Below, piece by piece: positions 31,948 to 38,647 of a stretch of DNA of 44,939 bases; position 1 is the first letter of the stretch, and every line of letters begins with the position of its first letter. The notes under the pieces were generated by a model, which saw only the letters and a program-made list of their open reading frames with translations, made no database searches and was not told the origin of the DNA. The stretch covers positions 1 to 44,939 of IMG/VR virus record IMGVR_UViG_3300020152_000008; one strand, 5' to 3'. Position numbers and translations under genes: made by a program. This DNA comes from a virus.

Positions 31948-32493
31948 TTACGCCTTCCGGACTGCCATGCAGGGAACGACGGTCGTGAAGGCCAGCGTCG
32001 GCGGGGTTGCGGGCAGGGCGCCGTAGGCCTGCGTGCCGATGTAGCCGCGGCCGGTCCCGGCGAACGACGGCTGGCCGACCGTGTAGCCGCCGGCGCCGAG
32101 CGCCCCCGTCGTCACCGTTGGCGTGCCCTCGAAGATCATGCCGACCCAGATCCATTCCGGCAGGGTGAAGTCGGCCGCCAGCGCGACCTCATCGATCTCG
32201 GCGGCGTTGTGGTCGGTCGTGCCGGCGTCCTGGATCAGGTCGCCCGGCATCCCGTCGGCGTTGTTGGCGTAGAGGCCCATGCGGACGGAGCCGACCGCGC
32301 CGACGGTCGTGTTGACCGCCAGCCGGTTGATGACCAGGCCGGGGTTGCGGAACGGCTGCATGTAGAGCCGGCCCGCCGTGACCGCGGCCGTACCGGTCCC
32401 GGGCGTGGCGATCTGGTTGAAGAAGTAGCGGGTGGCGATGGCCGTGCCGGGGCCGACGAACGGCTTCATGCCGGGCTTGTCGACGCCCATCAT
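31948..32493 (-). CDS. Hypothetical structural-type protein
   Basis: 181 residues, beta-rich with many Gly/Thr (GTAAVTAGRLYMQPF, SVRMGLYANNADGMPGDLI, TLPEWIWVGMIFEG). The pattern resembles jelly-roll domains in phage fibres and base structures. It overlaps the next upstream gene by 1 base. Probably a minor virion or host-contact protein; no family named. Confidence 0.65.
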   Translation of the reverse strand: MMGVDKPGMKPFVGPGTAIATRYFFNQIATPGTGTAAVTAGRLYMQPFRNPGLVINRLAVNTTVGAVGSVRMGLYANNADGMPGDLIQDAGTTDHNAAEIDEVALAADFTLPEWIWVGMIFEGTPTVTTGALGAGGYTVGQPSFAGTGRGYIGTQAYGALPATPPTLAFTTVVPCMAVRKA

Positions 32494-32858
32494 CAGCTGA
32501 GTTCCGTGATGCGGGCGTTGCCGGTGGCGCTGGCCCAGATGCCGGACACGGCGCCGGTGTAGCCGTCGAAGTTGAACGCCTCGTCGGCGGCGAGCTTGGC
32601 GGTGTAGTTGGTGGCGCTCGCGGTCTCGCCCAGGGCGACGTAGAGGACGGCGGTCGAGTCGTTGACGATCCGGGCCGACTTGCGGTCGGTGTTCGCCGCC
32701 AGCAGCGACACGGCGCTGGCCGACGCGGCGACGGTCGTGATCGAGCCGGCGGATGCGACCGGCAGGCCGTCAGCGGCCGGGTCGATGACCGTCCCGTCCT
32801 CGCGCCGCGGAACGACGCCCTGGTAGGGGGTCTCGGTCGAGAGTTCGATGTCCGCCAT
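32493..32858 (-). CDS. Hypothetical structural-type protein
   Basis: 121 residues. A conserved phage pattern: SAVSLLAANTDRKSARIVNDSTAVLYVALGETAS followed by FNFDGYTGAVSGIWASATGNARITEL. Proteins of this kind are small beta-sandwich virion or fibre-associated proteins. A late element lies 49 bases upstream of its ATG. Confidence 0.7.
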   Translation of the reverse strand: MADIELSTETPYQGVVPRREDGTVIDPAADGLPVASAGSITTVAASASAVSLLAANTDRKSARIVNDSTAVLYVALGETASATNYTAKLAADEAFNFDGYTGAVSGIWASATGNARITELS

Positions 32859-32906
32859 GCCGGCCTCCAGAGAGGCTGCAAGGGTCGGGCAGGGCGGTCA
32901 GGTCAG

Positions 32907-32917
32907 GAATGCACTCG
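32907..32917 (-). promoter_or_regulatory. Late element copy d
   Basis: Minus-strand CGAGTGCATTC, 49 bases before the 32858 start, in a 168-base gene-free stretch. A perfect inverted repeat CGGACGG/CCGTCCG (32914-32933) abuts it on the upstream side. Confidence 0.55.
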
Positions 32918-33026
32918 GACGGTTGCCCGTCCGGCGGACCTCCCGTATCTTGCTCGCGCACCTTCGGGACCGGACGCGGCCGGTGCAGGGGTGGCCCGCT
33001 AACAGCGCCCCTGCTGCGCCCGGATC

Positions 33027-33224
33027 ATGACCCAGCCCACCCCCTGCTACTGCGGCCGGCCGCGCACCGTCGCGCCGACGGAGCCCTGCCCTAGCTGCGG
33101 CGAGCGCCTCGACGTCCCGAACGTCGTCGGCTCGGTCGAGCACGACCGGAAGCAGGCGAAGAAGGCTGAGACGTTCCTGCGGGTGACGTTGGCGGCGAGC
33201 ATCAGGGACGAAACAACCTCTTGA
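33027..33224 (+). CDS. Small putative zinc-ribbon protein
   Basis: 65 residues, rightward inside the leftward late region. CYCGRPRTVAPTEPCPSCGERL gives two CxC/CxxC knuckles, so it may be a zinc ribbon. Its RBS is weak and its end overlaps a small leftward gene by 23 bases. Composition looks protein-like and no leftward frame over it is better. Confidence 0.45.
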   Translation: MTQPTPCYCGRPRTVAPTEPCPSCGERLDVPNVVGSVEHDRKQAKKAETFLRVTLAASIRDETTS

Positions 33225-33321
33225 GCGCCGAGCCGAGCGCGCTGAGGAAGATCGCCAAGCCGAGACCGCCCCAGAAGAGCGCGCCGGCAACACGCAGCAC
33301 GTCGTGAGCCCATTCTGGCAT
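33202..33321 (-). CDS. Tiny membrane protein (39 residues)
   Basis: MPEWAHDVLRVAGALFWGGL then GLAIFLSALGSALKRLFRP: one hydrophobic helix with charged ends, ATG start 7 bases after the sulfotransferase stop. Too short for ordinary calling. Position and composition favour a real gene. Confidence 0.45.
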   Translation of the reverse strand: MPEWAHDVLRVAGALFWGGLGLAIFLSALGSALKRLFRP

Positions 33322-33328
33322 GTTCCGC

Positions 33329-34111
33329 CTACCGGTACTGCGAATCCAGCGGCATCCCCCACTGCTCCATCACGACGTTCAGGTTCCTGCCCCGGTCCCC
33401 GAACGCCTCCCGCGCCACGGCGACGTCCTCGCGGGTGAGCTCGTTCTTCCACTGGCCGATGGAGCCGTTCCTCGCCAGCGGGACCGTGAACGTGCGGTGC
33501 AACATCTCCTGCTCGGCCGCCCGGTACTTGTCCGCCGAGATCGCCTCGATGGTCTCGTCCACCAGGGTGTCGTCGATCGGCTGGCCGATGAACGCCAGCA
33601 TCTGCCGGAAGGTCGCTCCTGGATCCGTCACCAGATCCTCGTAGTGGAGATGCAGGGCCTTGCGGTCGGTGCGCTTCAGCTTGTCCAGCGAGCGGTCGTC
33701 CACGGTCCAGCGGCGGGCGTAGGTGTCGACCACGGCGCTGATGTTGGCGACGTGGTGCTCCTCGTCGACCCGGCCGGCGTGGCGGTAGTGGTACTGGCTG
33801 ACGATGTAGTCGAGCGGGTTGCGGCGCAGGGTGATGATCCAGCCCGGGAACTCCTGCAGCAGGCCGAACGCATGCTGGACCACGATGTCCCGGATGCCTT
33901 CGGGCAGCGGCCCGGTCGGCTTGTAGGCCACGCCGCGGCGCATGTAGTCGTAGCGCCGGTTCGGATACTCCCGGTCCGCGTTCTTGCCGAACAGGACCGG
34001 GCCCTCGATCCCGATCAGGCGCCGGAGATAGTTGACCAGGAAGTGGTGCGTGTAGTGCGTGCCCGCCTTCGGCATCGTCGCCAGGCAGACGAAATCGGTC
34101 TCGTCGATCAC
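33329..34111 (-). CDS. PAPS-dependent sulfotransferase
   Basis: 260 residues from GTG 34111, chosen for the GGGGGAG site just upstream. An upstream GTG at 34144 would add 11 residues across a hairpin. PAPS-binding 5' loop MPKAGTHYT (13-21), equivalent to PKSGTT in the family. 3'-phosphate site LRRNPLDYIVSQYHY (95-109), equivalent to RDPRDVVVS. C-terminal PAPS loop NGSIGQWKNEL (215-225). It would move sulfate from PAPS to a hydroxyl or amine of an unknown acceptor. Full length and intact motifs suggest activity. Such genes are rare in dsDNA phages; placement among late genes suggests virion or host-surface modification. Confidence 0.88.
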   Translation of the reverse strand: MIDETDFVCLATMPKAGTHYTHHFLVNYLRRLIGIEGPVLFGKNADREYPNRRYDYMRRGVAYKPTGPLPEGIRDIVVQHAFGLLQEFPGWIITLRRNPLDYIVSQYHYRHAGRVDEEHHVANISAVVDTYARRWTVDDRSLDKLKRTDRKALHLHYEDLVTDPGATFRQMLAFIGQPIDDTLVDETIEAISADKYRAAEQEMLHRTFTVPLARNGSIGQWKNELTREDVAVAREAFGDRGRNLNVVMEQWGMPLDSQYR

Positions 34112-34119
34112 TGTGGAAG

Positions 34120-34134
34120 CTCCCCCGTGGGGAG
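34120..34134 (-). other. Hairpin before sulfotransferase
   Basis: CTCCCCCGTGGGGAG, a near-perfect 6-bp stem with a 3-base loop just upstream of the chosen start. No T run follows, so it is not a classical terminator. It could modulate translation or be part of the RBS (GGGGGAG on the minus strand). Confidence 0.4.
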
Positions 34135-34166
34135 AGCCTAACACCGCTACTCGCCAGACGGGAAGC

Positions 34167-34256
34167 CTAGCCGTTCACCATCCAGAGCCAGGCGCTGAGA
34201 AACCCGGCCGCCAGACCGCAGCAGAACCACGCGCGTCTGAGGGCGTGCCGGGACAT
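34167..34256 (-). CDS. Tiny membrane protein (29 residues)
   Basis: MSRHALRRAWFCCGLAAGFL then SAWLWMVNG: a short basic start and one transmembrane helix. It overlaps the end of the 34175-34405 gene in another frame. Support: protein-like pattern, and late element g lies 33 bases before its ATG, the same spacing as copies a and e. Confidence 0.35.
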   Translation of the reverse strand: MSRHALRRAWFCCGLAAGFLSAWLWMVNG

Positions 34257-34405
34257 CGGTCGAGATTGGACCCGACGGCCCCGGCACGGAACGCACCCGA
34301 CGGCGGCGGCGCACCCAGCGGAAGCTTGCCGGCCTCGACCGCCGCCCAGAGCAGGAGGCCGACGAACATGCCGAGGACGAACCCGATGACCGCGGCGGCG
34401 ATCAT
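34175..34405 (-). CDS. Small membrane protein
   Basis: 76 residues, N-terminal transmembrane helix (MIAAAVIGFVLGMFVGLLLW) followed by AAVEAGKLPLGAPPPSGAF, a plan common in small phage proteins. The last 30 residues look like shadow sequence of the overlapping 29-residue gene. ATG overlaps the upstream stop (ATGA). Confidence 0.55.
   Translation of the reverse strand: MIAAAVIGFVLGMFVGLLLWAAVEAGKLPLGAPPPSGAFRAGAVGSNLDRCPGTPSDARGSAAVWRPGFSAPGSGW
34289..34299 (-). promoter_or_regulatory. Late element copy g (variant)
   Basis: Minus-strand CGGGTGCGTTC, differing from the consensus at one base. It lies inside the 34175-34405 frame, 33 bases upstream of the 29-residue gene and 178 upstream of the sulfotransferase. 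Confidence 0.4.
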
Positions 34406-34608
34406 GCACCAGGCTCCGGCGCCGCGGACCCGATCACGTAGGCCTTCCAGTAGCCCTGCGTGTAGTTGGCGACGACCGCGCCAAGGCCGCCCTGCGGTGC
34501 GTACGCCCGGACGATCAGCGTGCCGTCCGGCTCCTTCGAGATCGTCGAGTTCTCAAACCGCTGCCAAGTCCCCTCGGCAGTGCGGATCGCCCAGGTCTGT
34601 GGATCCAT
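34402..34608 (-). CDS. Hypothetical protein
   Basis: 68 residues, beta-rich (TWAIRTAEGTWQRFENSTISKEPDGTLIVRAYAPQGG). It could be a single small beta domain. It follows TerS after a 104-base gap that is G-rich on the plus strand and holds no recognisable feature. Family unknown. Confidence 0.6.
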   Translation of the reverse strand: MDPQTWAIRTAEGTWQRFENSTISKEPDGTLIVRAYAPQGGLGAVVANYTQGYWKAYVIGSAAPEPGA

Positions 34609-34712
34609 GGTCAGTGCTCCAAGGGGTGGGGGTGAAGGAAAATCCGGGAACGGGTTGATGGGCGGGTCAGTGAATGGAGGGGTGGGTGGGCGAAGTCTTG
34701 GGAGGGAGGCCC

Positions 34713-35393
34713 CTAGGACCGCTCGGCGGCCCGGTTTTTCCCCCGGGGGTGGCCTCCGTCCGCCGGGGGCCTGTCGTGCTCGGTGCGGGCAAGGGGCTCG
34801 AGGTCCAGGACCTGCGTCGATTCATGGCTCCCCTCGACCGTGTGACCCTGTGCCAGTCTGACGGTTTGCTGTGATTGCAGTGCGTTGGCGCCTCGGGCCA
34901 CCTGCTCGCTAGGCAGTCCGGTCAGATCCACGATGACCAGGCGCTTCGTGATGTCGATGTTGTGGTTCACCTCGACCCGCTCCCTGTACTCGGCGAACCG
35001 GGCTCGCATGACCTGAGCCCACGCGCCGGCCGGGAACTTGTTGTCACGGGTCGCAACGGCCTTGCGCGCTTGGGTTTCCCACCATGCCTGAGCTGCTGAG
35101 CGCGCGCGTGCGAGGGCTGCGTCGAACGCCTTATGCGCCTCTCCCCACTCCCTGAGCACCTCGACCGACTGCGCCCAGTGGTGGGCGATCTCCTGCGGCG
35201 TCATGCCGAGGGCTCCGAGCTCGACGACCTCATCGCAGAGCTCAGGCCTGTAGGTTTCGGGTTCGGTGCGGCGCTCGGTCTCGGGCTGCCAGCGTTCGCC
35301 GCCGTCCTCGCGGGCAGCTTCCAAGGCCCGGTTGTGCTTGCGCCCGCCGGGGCGGGGCTTCGGGTGCTGGCGGGGGGCTGCCTGGGCTGCCAT
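34713..35393 (-). CDS. terS: Small terminase subunit
   Basis: 226 residues. Basic Pro-rich N-terminus (PGGRKHNRALEAAREDG), an HTH at about 48-90 (RPELCDEVVELGALGMTPQEIAHHWAQSVEVLREWGEAHKAF) and helices AAQAWWETQARKAVA, the pattern of phage DNA-packaging small subunits. The C-terminal third has VEVNHNIDITKRLVIVDLTGL and a disordered end. It recognises phage DNA for TerL. Unusually, six or seven small genes lie between it and terL. Confidence 0.8.
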   Translation of the reverse strand: MAAQAAPRQHPKPRPGGRKHNRALEAAREDGGERWQPETERRTEPETYRPELCDEVVELGALGMTPQEIAHHWAQSVEVLREWGEAHKAFDAALARARSAAQAWWETQARKAVATRDNKFPAGAWAQVMRARFAEYRERVEVNHNIDITKRLVIVDLTGLPSEQVARGANALQSQQTVRLAQGHTVEGSHESTQVLDLEPLARTEHDRPPADGGHPRGKNRAAERS

Positions 35394-35478
35394 CGGGGCG
35401 GGTGTCTCTGCGGTTGCTGGCGGGCTTCATGTTCGGTGGAGGACCGCGCGCGAGGTTCGGCGGGTCTGGTGCGGCCTC

Positions 35479-35489
35479 CAATGCACTCG
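35479..35489 (-). promoter_or_regulatory. Late element copy f
   Basis: Minus-strand CGAGTGCATTG, 86 bases before the TerS start, in the 108-base gap between TerS and the small basic gene at 35502. Confidence 0.5.
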
Positions 35490-35501
35490 CGGGCCGATTT
35501 G

Positions 35502-35663
35502 CTAAGTGCTTGGTCTCGTTGCGAGATATGCCATGGCCTCATCCAGGGCCGTTTCGGGGTCGTGTCCCTTTTCGGGGTGATTCACCGCTGATCTCGCCTG
35601 TTCCCGGCGCCGTTCCGCGGCTCGCCTGATCGCCCGTTTCCGCTTCAGCGCGTCCTTGTGCAT
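35502..35663 (-). CDS. Small basic protein upstream of terS
   Basis: 53 residues. MHKDALKRKRAIRRAAERRREQARSAVN is strongly basic and helical, then an acidic helix (PETALDEAMAYLATRP). Late element e lies 35 bases before the ATG, as expected for the first late gene. Possibly nucleic-acid binding; no family recognised. Confidence 0.5.
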   Translation of the reverse strand: MHKDALKRKRAIRRAAERRREQARSAVNHPEKGHDPETALDEAMAYLATRPST

Positions 35664-35697
35664 GGCCTGCAGCCTACCTGTCGGGACTGGAGCCGTG

Positions 35698-35708
35698 GAA
35701 TGCACCCG
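35698..35708 (-). promoter_or_regulatory. Late element copy e
   Basis: Minus-strand CGGGTGCATTC at the upstream end of the whole late region, 35 bases before its first gene, in a 181-base intergenic stretch shared with the rightward promoter at 35780. Confidence 0.55.
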
Positions 35709-35779
35709 CCCCAGGCGACAGGCTGGCCCTTATCCGTCAACGGTGCGTGACTGATTACGGGCTGCTGCGTCGCTTTGGG

Positions 35780-35808
35780 TTGACACGGAGGCACGATCCT
35801 GTCATCTA
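35780..35808 (+). promoter_or_regulatory. Putative rightward promoter for the 35.8-37.1 kb island
   Basis: -35 TTGACA (35780-35785), 17-base spacer, weak -10 CATCTA (35803-35808), with the start codon 37 bases on behind a GGAGGG site. The consensus -35 and spacing make it the best sigma-70-type promoter seen in an intergenic region here. Confidence 0.5.
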
Positions 35809-35844
35809 TGGCTTACGGCAACACCGCCGAACCGGAGGGACACA

Positions 35845-36045
35845 ATGACGATCTTCGAAGTCAACGCCTGGGTGAAGGAGGGCTGCAACTCCTACGCTGC
35901 GCACTGCATCCCGCCTGCTGGGTATGAGCTCCGCATCACCGGCTACCGGGTGCGCCGGCCTGATGGCTCGACCGTCCGTCCGGCTTACCCCCCGTTCAAG
36001 ACGCGCGACGAGGCGGAAGCCTACGTCGCCTCGCTGGAGGGCTGA
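35845..36045 (+). CDS. Hypothetical protein
   Basis: 66 residues with strong RBS (GGAGGG). Single small alpha/beta domain: EVNAWVKEGCNSYAAHCIPPAGYELRITGYRVRRPDG, ending FKTRDEAEAYVASLEG. First gene of the rightward island. No family recognised. Confidence 0.65.
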   Translation: MTIFEVNAWVKEGCNSYAAHCIPPAGYELRITGYRVRRPDGSTVRPAYPPFKTRDEAEAYVASLEG

Positions 36046-36047
36046 AC

Positions 36048-36446
36048 ATGGCCAAGCGCATCATCAACGCGTTCAACGCCGACCACGAGGCTTTCCCGCT
36101 CACGATCACGACCCGCCGGGTTCAGTGGGGCTGGGAGGCGACCAGCGAGGCCAGCATCTGGAACATCGGGAACGGCCCGATCTACCCCACCTCGCGGGAG
36201 GCCTTGGACGCCTACCAGGCCCACGTTGAGGCTTCGTGCGAGCGCCGCGGCTGGAACCGGCCGAAGGATCAGGCCCGCACACTGACCGACTGGATTCAAG
36301 CCTGCCGCGCTTATCTCGACGCCATCGGCGAGGTTGACCGCCCGGAGCTGCACCAGGAACTCGCGGACGTGCTCGGCATCCCGCTGCGGAACGTCCAGAC
36401 CTTCAGCATGTACGGACGCCTTGGCGCGTCGCCGAAAGGGGTATGA
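36048..36446 (+). CDS. Hypothetical protein
   Basis: 132 residues, 2 bases after the preceding stop. N-terminal beta part with WGWEATSEASIWNIGNGPIYPTSREALDAYQAH and a helical C-terminal half ending in a possible HTH-like pair (HQELADVLGIPLRNVQTFSMYGRL). Function unknown. Confidence 0.65.
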   Translation: MAKRIINAFNADHEAFPLTITTRRVQWGWEATSEASIWNIGNGPIYPTSREALDAYQAHVEASCERRGWNRPKDQARTLTDWIQACRAYLDAIGEVDRPELHQELADVLGIPLRNVQTFSMYGRLGASPKGV

Positions 36447-36721
36447 GGATGGACGCTCACACTCGCGCAGCAGCGCTTATCAACAGCCTCCTAGAGGCCG
36501 AGCGTATCCCGGCTAAGCGCGTCTTCGTCGGCCGCACCGGCTCGCTCCTCGTGACCTTCTACGGCCGCGAGAGTGCCGAGAGAGCGACCGAGTTGTTCCA
36601 GCCCTTCGTGAGCGGTCTCAGGATCGGCGAGGGCTTCGACCCGGGGGAGACGACATCCATTCGCAACGCCAGGCGCGCGGACGTCAAGGTCTACCGCGTT
36701 GCCGGACACCTCGCCGCCTGA
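36443..36721 (+). CDS. Hypothetical protein
   Basis: 92 residues (90 from the ATG at 36449). Alpha/beta pattern: RAAALINSLLEAERIPAKRVFVGRTGSLLVTFYGRESAERATELFQPF. Overlaps the previous gene by 4 bases. Function unknown. Confidence 0.6.
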   Translation: MRMDAHTRAAALINSLLEAERIPAKRVFVGRTGSLLVTFYGRESAERATELFQPFVSGLRIGEGFDPGETTSIRNARRADVKVYRVAGHLAA

Positions 36722-36794
36722 CTCTCCGGTGAGGGCCGGGCGGTCCATCCGCCCGCGCCTTCCCCCGAGCGCCAAGCTCAGCTATGAGGCCACC

Positions 36795-37082
36795 ATGACC
36801 GCCAAGCTGCTATCTCCCGACGACATCGCGACGATCTGCCAGTCGGCCCTCGGCGACAACTGGCGGGCTCAGCTGGGCGCCGCGCTGGGGCTCGAACGTC
36901 AGTCCGGCTACAAGCTGGCGTCGGCGCCGGTCAGCGGAACCCAGGCCGCGGCTATCGTCGGCCTCCTCGCCCGCCAACTCGCCCGGGAACAGGCCGATGA
37001 GGCGCAGCGCCGGGAGGAGGTGGACGCCCGCCAGTCCGGCCTCGCCGCCCTGCTCGCGCACTACGAGGCGCGGCTGGGCTAG
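36795..37082 (+). CDS. Hypothetical protein, possible HTH
   Basis: 95 residues. LSPDDIATICQSALGDNWRAQLGAALGLERQSGYKLASAPVSGTQAAAIVGLLARQLA could form a Cro-like HTH followed by a long C-terminal helix with ReVDARQSGLAALL. The stop codon shares the palindrome CTAG with the stop of the leftward gene at 37079. Function unknown. Confidence 0.6.
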   Translation: MTAKLLSPDDIATICQSALGDNWRAQLGAALGLERQSGYKLASAPVSGTQAAAIVGLLARQLAREQADEAQRREEVDARQSGLAALLAHYEARLG

Positions 37083-37486
37083 GCGTCGCCGATCAACTCG
37101 GCCCTGGTCAGCCGGCGCGGACCTCTCGGCCGCCATGCCTTCAGCGCCGCCCATGGATCTCGCGACGGGTCGATCTGTGGGCGCTCGGGCCAGTGGACGC
37201 GCTTCGGCTCGGTGCGGGCCTGCTTCACACGTCCAGGGCCCTCACGGCGCGTCTGGCGCACCTTCTCGGCCCCGATCGCCTTGAGCATGCGCCTCAACAC
37301 CGCCAGGTGGTTCTGCAGGCCCCGGGCGCCGTCGCTCGGTGTGGCCGCGTAGATCACCGACCGAGACCGGGCGCCGAGGCTGATCACCAGGGCGAGATGC
37401 ACGCCTCTGAACTCGCGCTCGGCCGTGACGCCGGGCCACCGCGCCAGTTCCCGCTCCGTCGCCTCGTCGTAGGGGTGACGACGCAT
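37079..37486 (-). CDS. Hypothetical protein, end of replication operon
   Basis: 135 residues from ATG 37486, 1 base after the upstream stop. N-terminal part LALVISLGARSRSVIYAATPSDGARGLQNHLAVLRRMLKAIGA looks like an alpha/beta domain of a kind common in phage replication regions. The second half is basic (Arg/Pro-rich). No named family. Confidence 0.6.
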   Translation of the reverse strand: MRRHPYDEATERELARWPGVTAEREFRGVHLALVISLGARSRSVIYAATPSDGARGLQNHLAVLRRMLKAIGAEKVRQTRREGPGRVKQARTEPKRVHWPERPQIDPSRDPWAALKAWRPRGPRRLTRAELIGDA

Positions 37487-37487
37487 C

Positions 37488-37724
37488 TCAGAACGGGATG
37501 CCGTCGTCGGCGAACGGATCGTCGGCAAAGCGGGTCTCCTCGACGTCCGGGCGCTTATTCACCGCGACAGCGGCGGCCAGAACGATGAAGCGGCTGCCGG
37601 GGCATTTCAGTGCCAGACGCCCGGCCTCGGCGCGAGCGGCCCGATACGTGGCGTGCTTGACGGTCGGCGACCCGCCGTTCTCGCGCCAGACGCACCAGAA
37701 TTGCGGTTCGTACTTCGGGCTCAT
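37488..37724 (-). CDS. Hypothetical protein
   Basis: 78 residues from ATG 37724. WCVWRENGGSPTVKHATYRAARAEAGRLALKCPGSRFIVLAAAVAVN matches a small domain often found beside phage replication genes (WRENGG...PTVKH..Y..A..EA.RLA...PG..F.VL), then an acidic tail. Role unknown. A long upstream extension of the frame is shadow sequence. Confidence 0.65.
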   Translation of the reverse strand: MSPKYEPQFWCVWRENGGSPTVKHATYRAARAEAGRLALKCPGSRFIVLAAAVAVNKRPDVEETRFADDPFADDGIPF

Positions 37725-38647
37725 GCTGCTTCTCCCTTGCCAAATCCGAATCTCGCCAGCACCTCCGCCGGCGCCTTGCATCCCGGCTCGCCCGGCTTCG
37801 GCCCGGCCCCATCGGGCCACCGCCGTTCCTCGACCCAGTTCCGCACCGCCACGGTCCAGCGCTCCGGCCGCCAGGTGCTCGTGTCGACAGGGGCGGGGGC
37901 TGCGGGCTGGAAGTTCGCCCAACGGTCGCGCTGGACCATCCGGTGCACGCCCTTGGCGTACTGGCCGCCGTCCTTGGTCGCGGCGTCCGTGCGGTAGTAG
38001 GCCGCCAGCGCCCGGCGCACCGCGGCGAGATCGGCCCCACGCTTCCGCGCCGCTGTCAGTGCGTCCTCGAGCTCGGCGATGCTGGAACGTTCACGGCCGG
38101 GCTTCGGCGTCTCGTTCCAGATGTCGGTGACCAGCTGCCTCAGCGACGGCGCTTCGACCGGGGGCTCATCGGGGACGAGCTCAAGCTGTCGCGGTTCGTC
38201 CCCTTGGGGGACTACAGGGGTATCTTCTCTTGTCTTTGTCTTGTGGTTGGATTTTGCTTGAGCCAACTCACTGTTTTCTTTGGCTCTGCGTGCGTTTTCG
38301 GCTCGCTTTCGTCCACCTTTCGCGCCGATTTCGGCCGCGAAATCTGATCGAAACTGCTGCGAAGCGAGTTCGTCGGCGGCGCGCGGGTTGCTCAGAACGG
38401 GTCCGTGCGGGGTGTCCTCGGCGACGATCTTGCCCTTCACGATGAGGGCGGCGCGCAGGCTGGTCCACTTGCGCAGCGAGCAGCCCATCCACCCGGCGAG
38501 CCAGCGCTGATCGTCCGGCACGGGACCACCGCGCTCGTACATCAGGTCGAGTAGGGTGTTGTAAGCGCCCTTCTCCTCCAGGGTGAGGCAGCGCATGCCG
38601 TCGAGGGCGGCGCGGTGATGGCGCGGGTGCCAGTCGAAGCGGCTCAT
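37721..38647 (-). CDS. DUF1376-type phage replication protein
   Basis: 308 residues. N-terminal region (WHPRHHRAALDGMRCLTLEEKGAYNTLLDLMYERGGPVPDDQRWLAGWMGCSLRKWTSLRAALIVKGKI) is the DUF1376 winged helix found in phage replication initiators or helicase loaders. Residues 95-160 are a low-complexity linker whose DNA is unusually AT-rich at 38225-38300 compared with the rest. The C-terminal region (RRALAAYYRTDAATKDGGQYAKGVHRMVQRDRWANF) resembles the end of such proteins. It probably brings the DnaB-like helicase two genes upstream to the origin. Confidence 0.75.
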   Translation of the reverse strand: MSRFDWHPRHHRAALDGMRCLTLEEKGAYNTLLDLMYERGGPVPDDQRWLAGWMGCSLRKWTSLRAALIVKGKIVAEDTPHGPVLSNPRAADELASQQFRSDFAAEIGAKGGRKRAENARRAKENSELAQAKSNHKTKTREDTPVVPQGDEPRQLELVPDEPPVEAPSLRQLVTDIWNETPKPGRERSSIAELEDALTAARKRGADLAAVRRALAAYYRTDAATKDGGQYAKGVHRMVQRDRWANFQPAAPAPVDTSTWRPERWTVAVRNWVEERRWPDGAGPKPGEPGCKAPAEVLARFGFGKGEAA

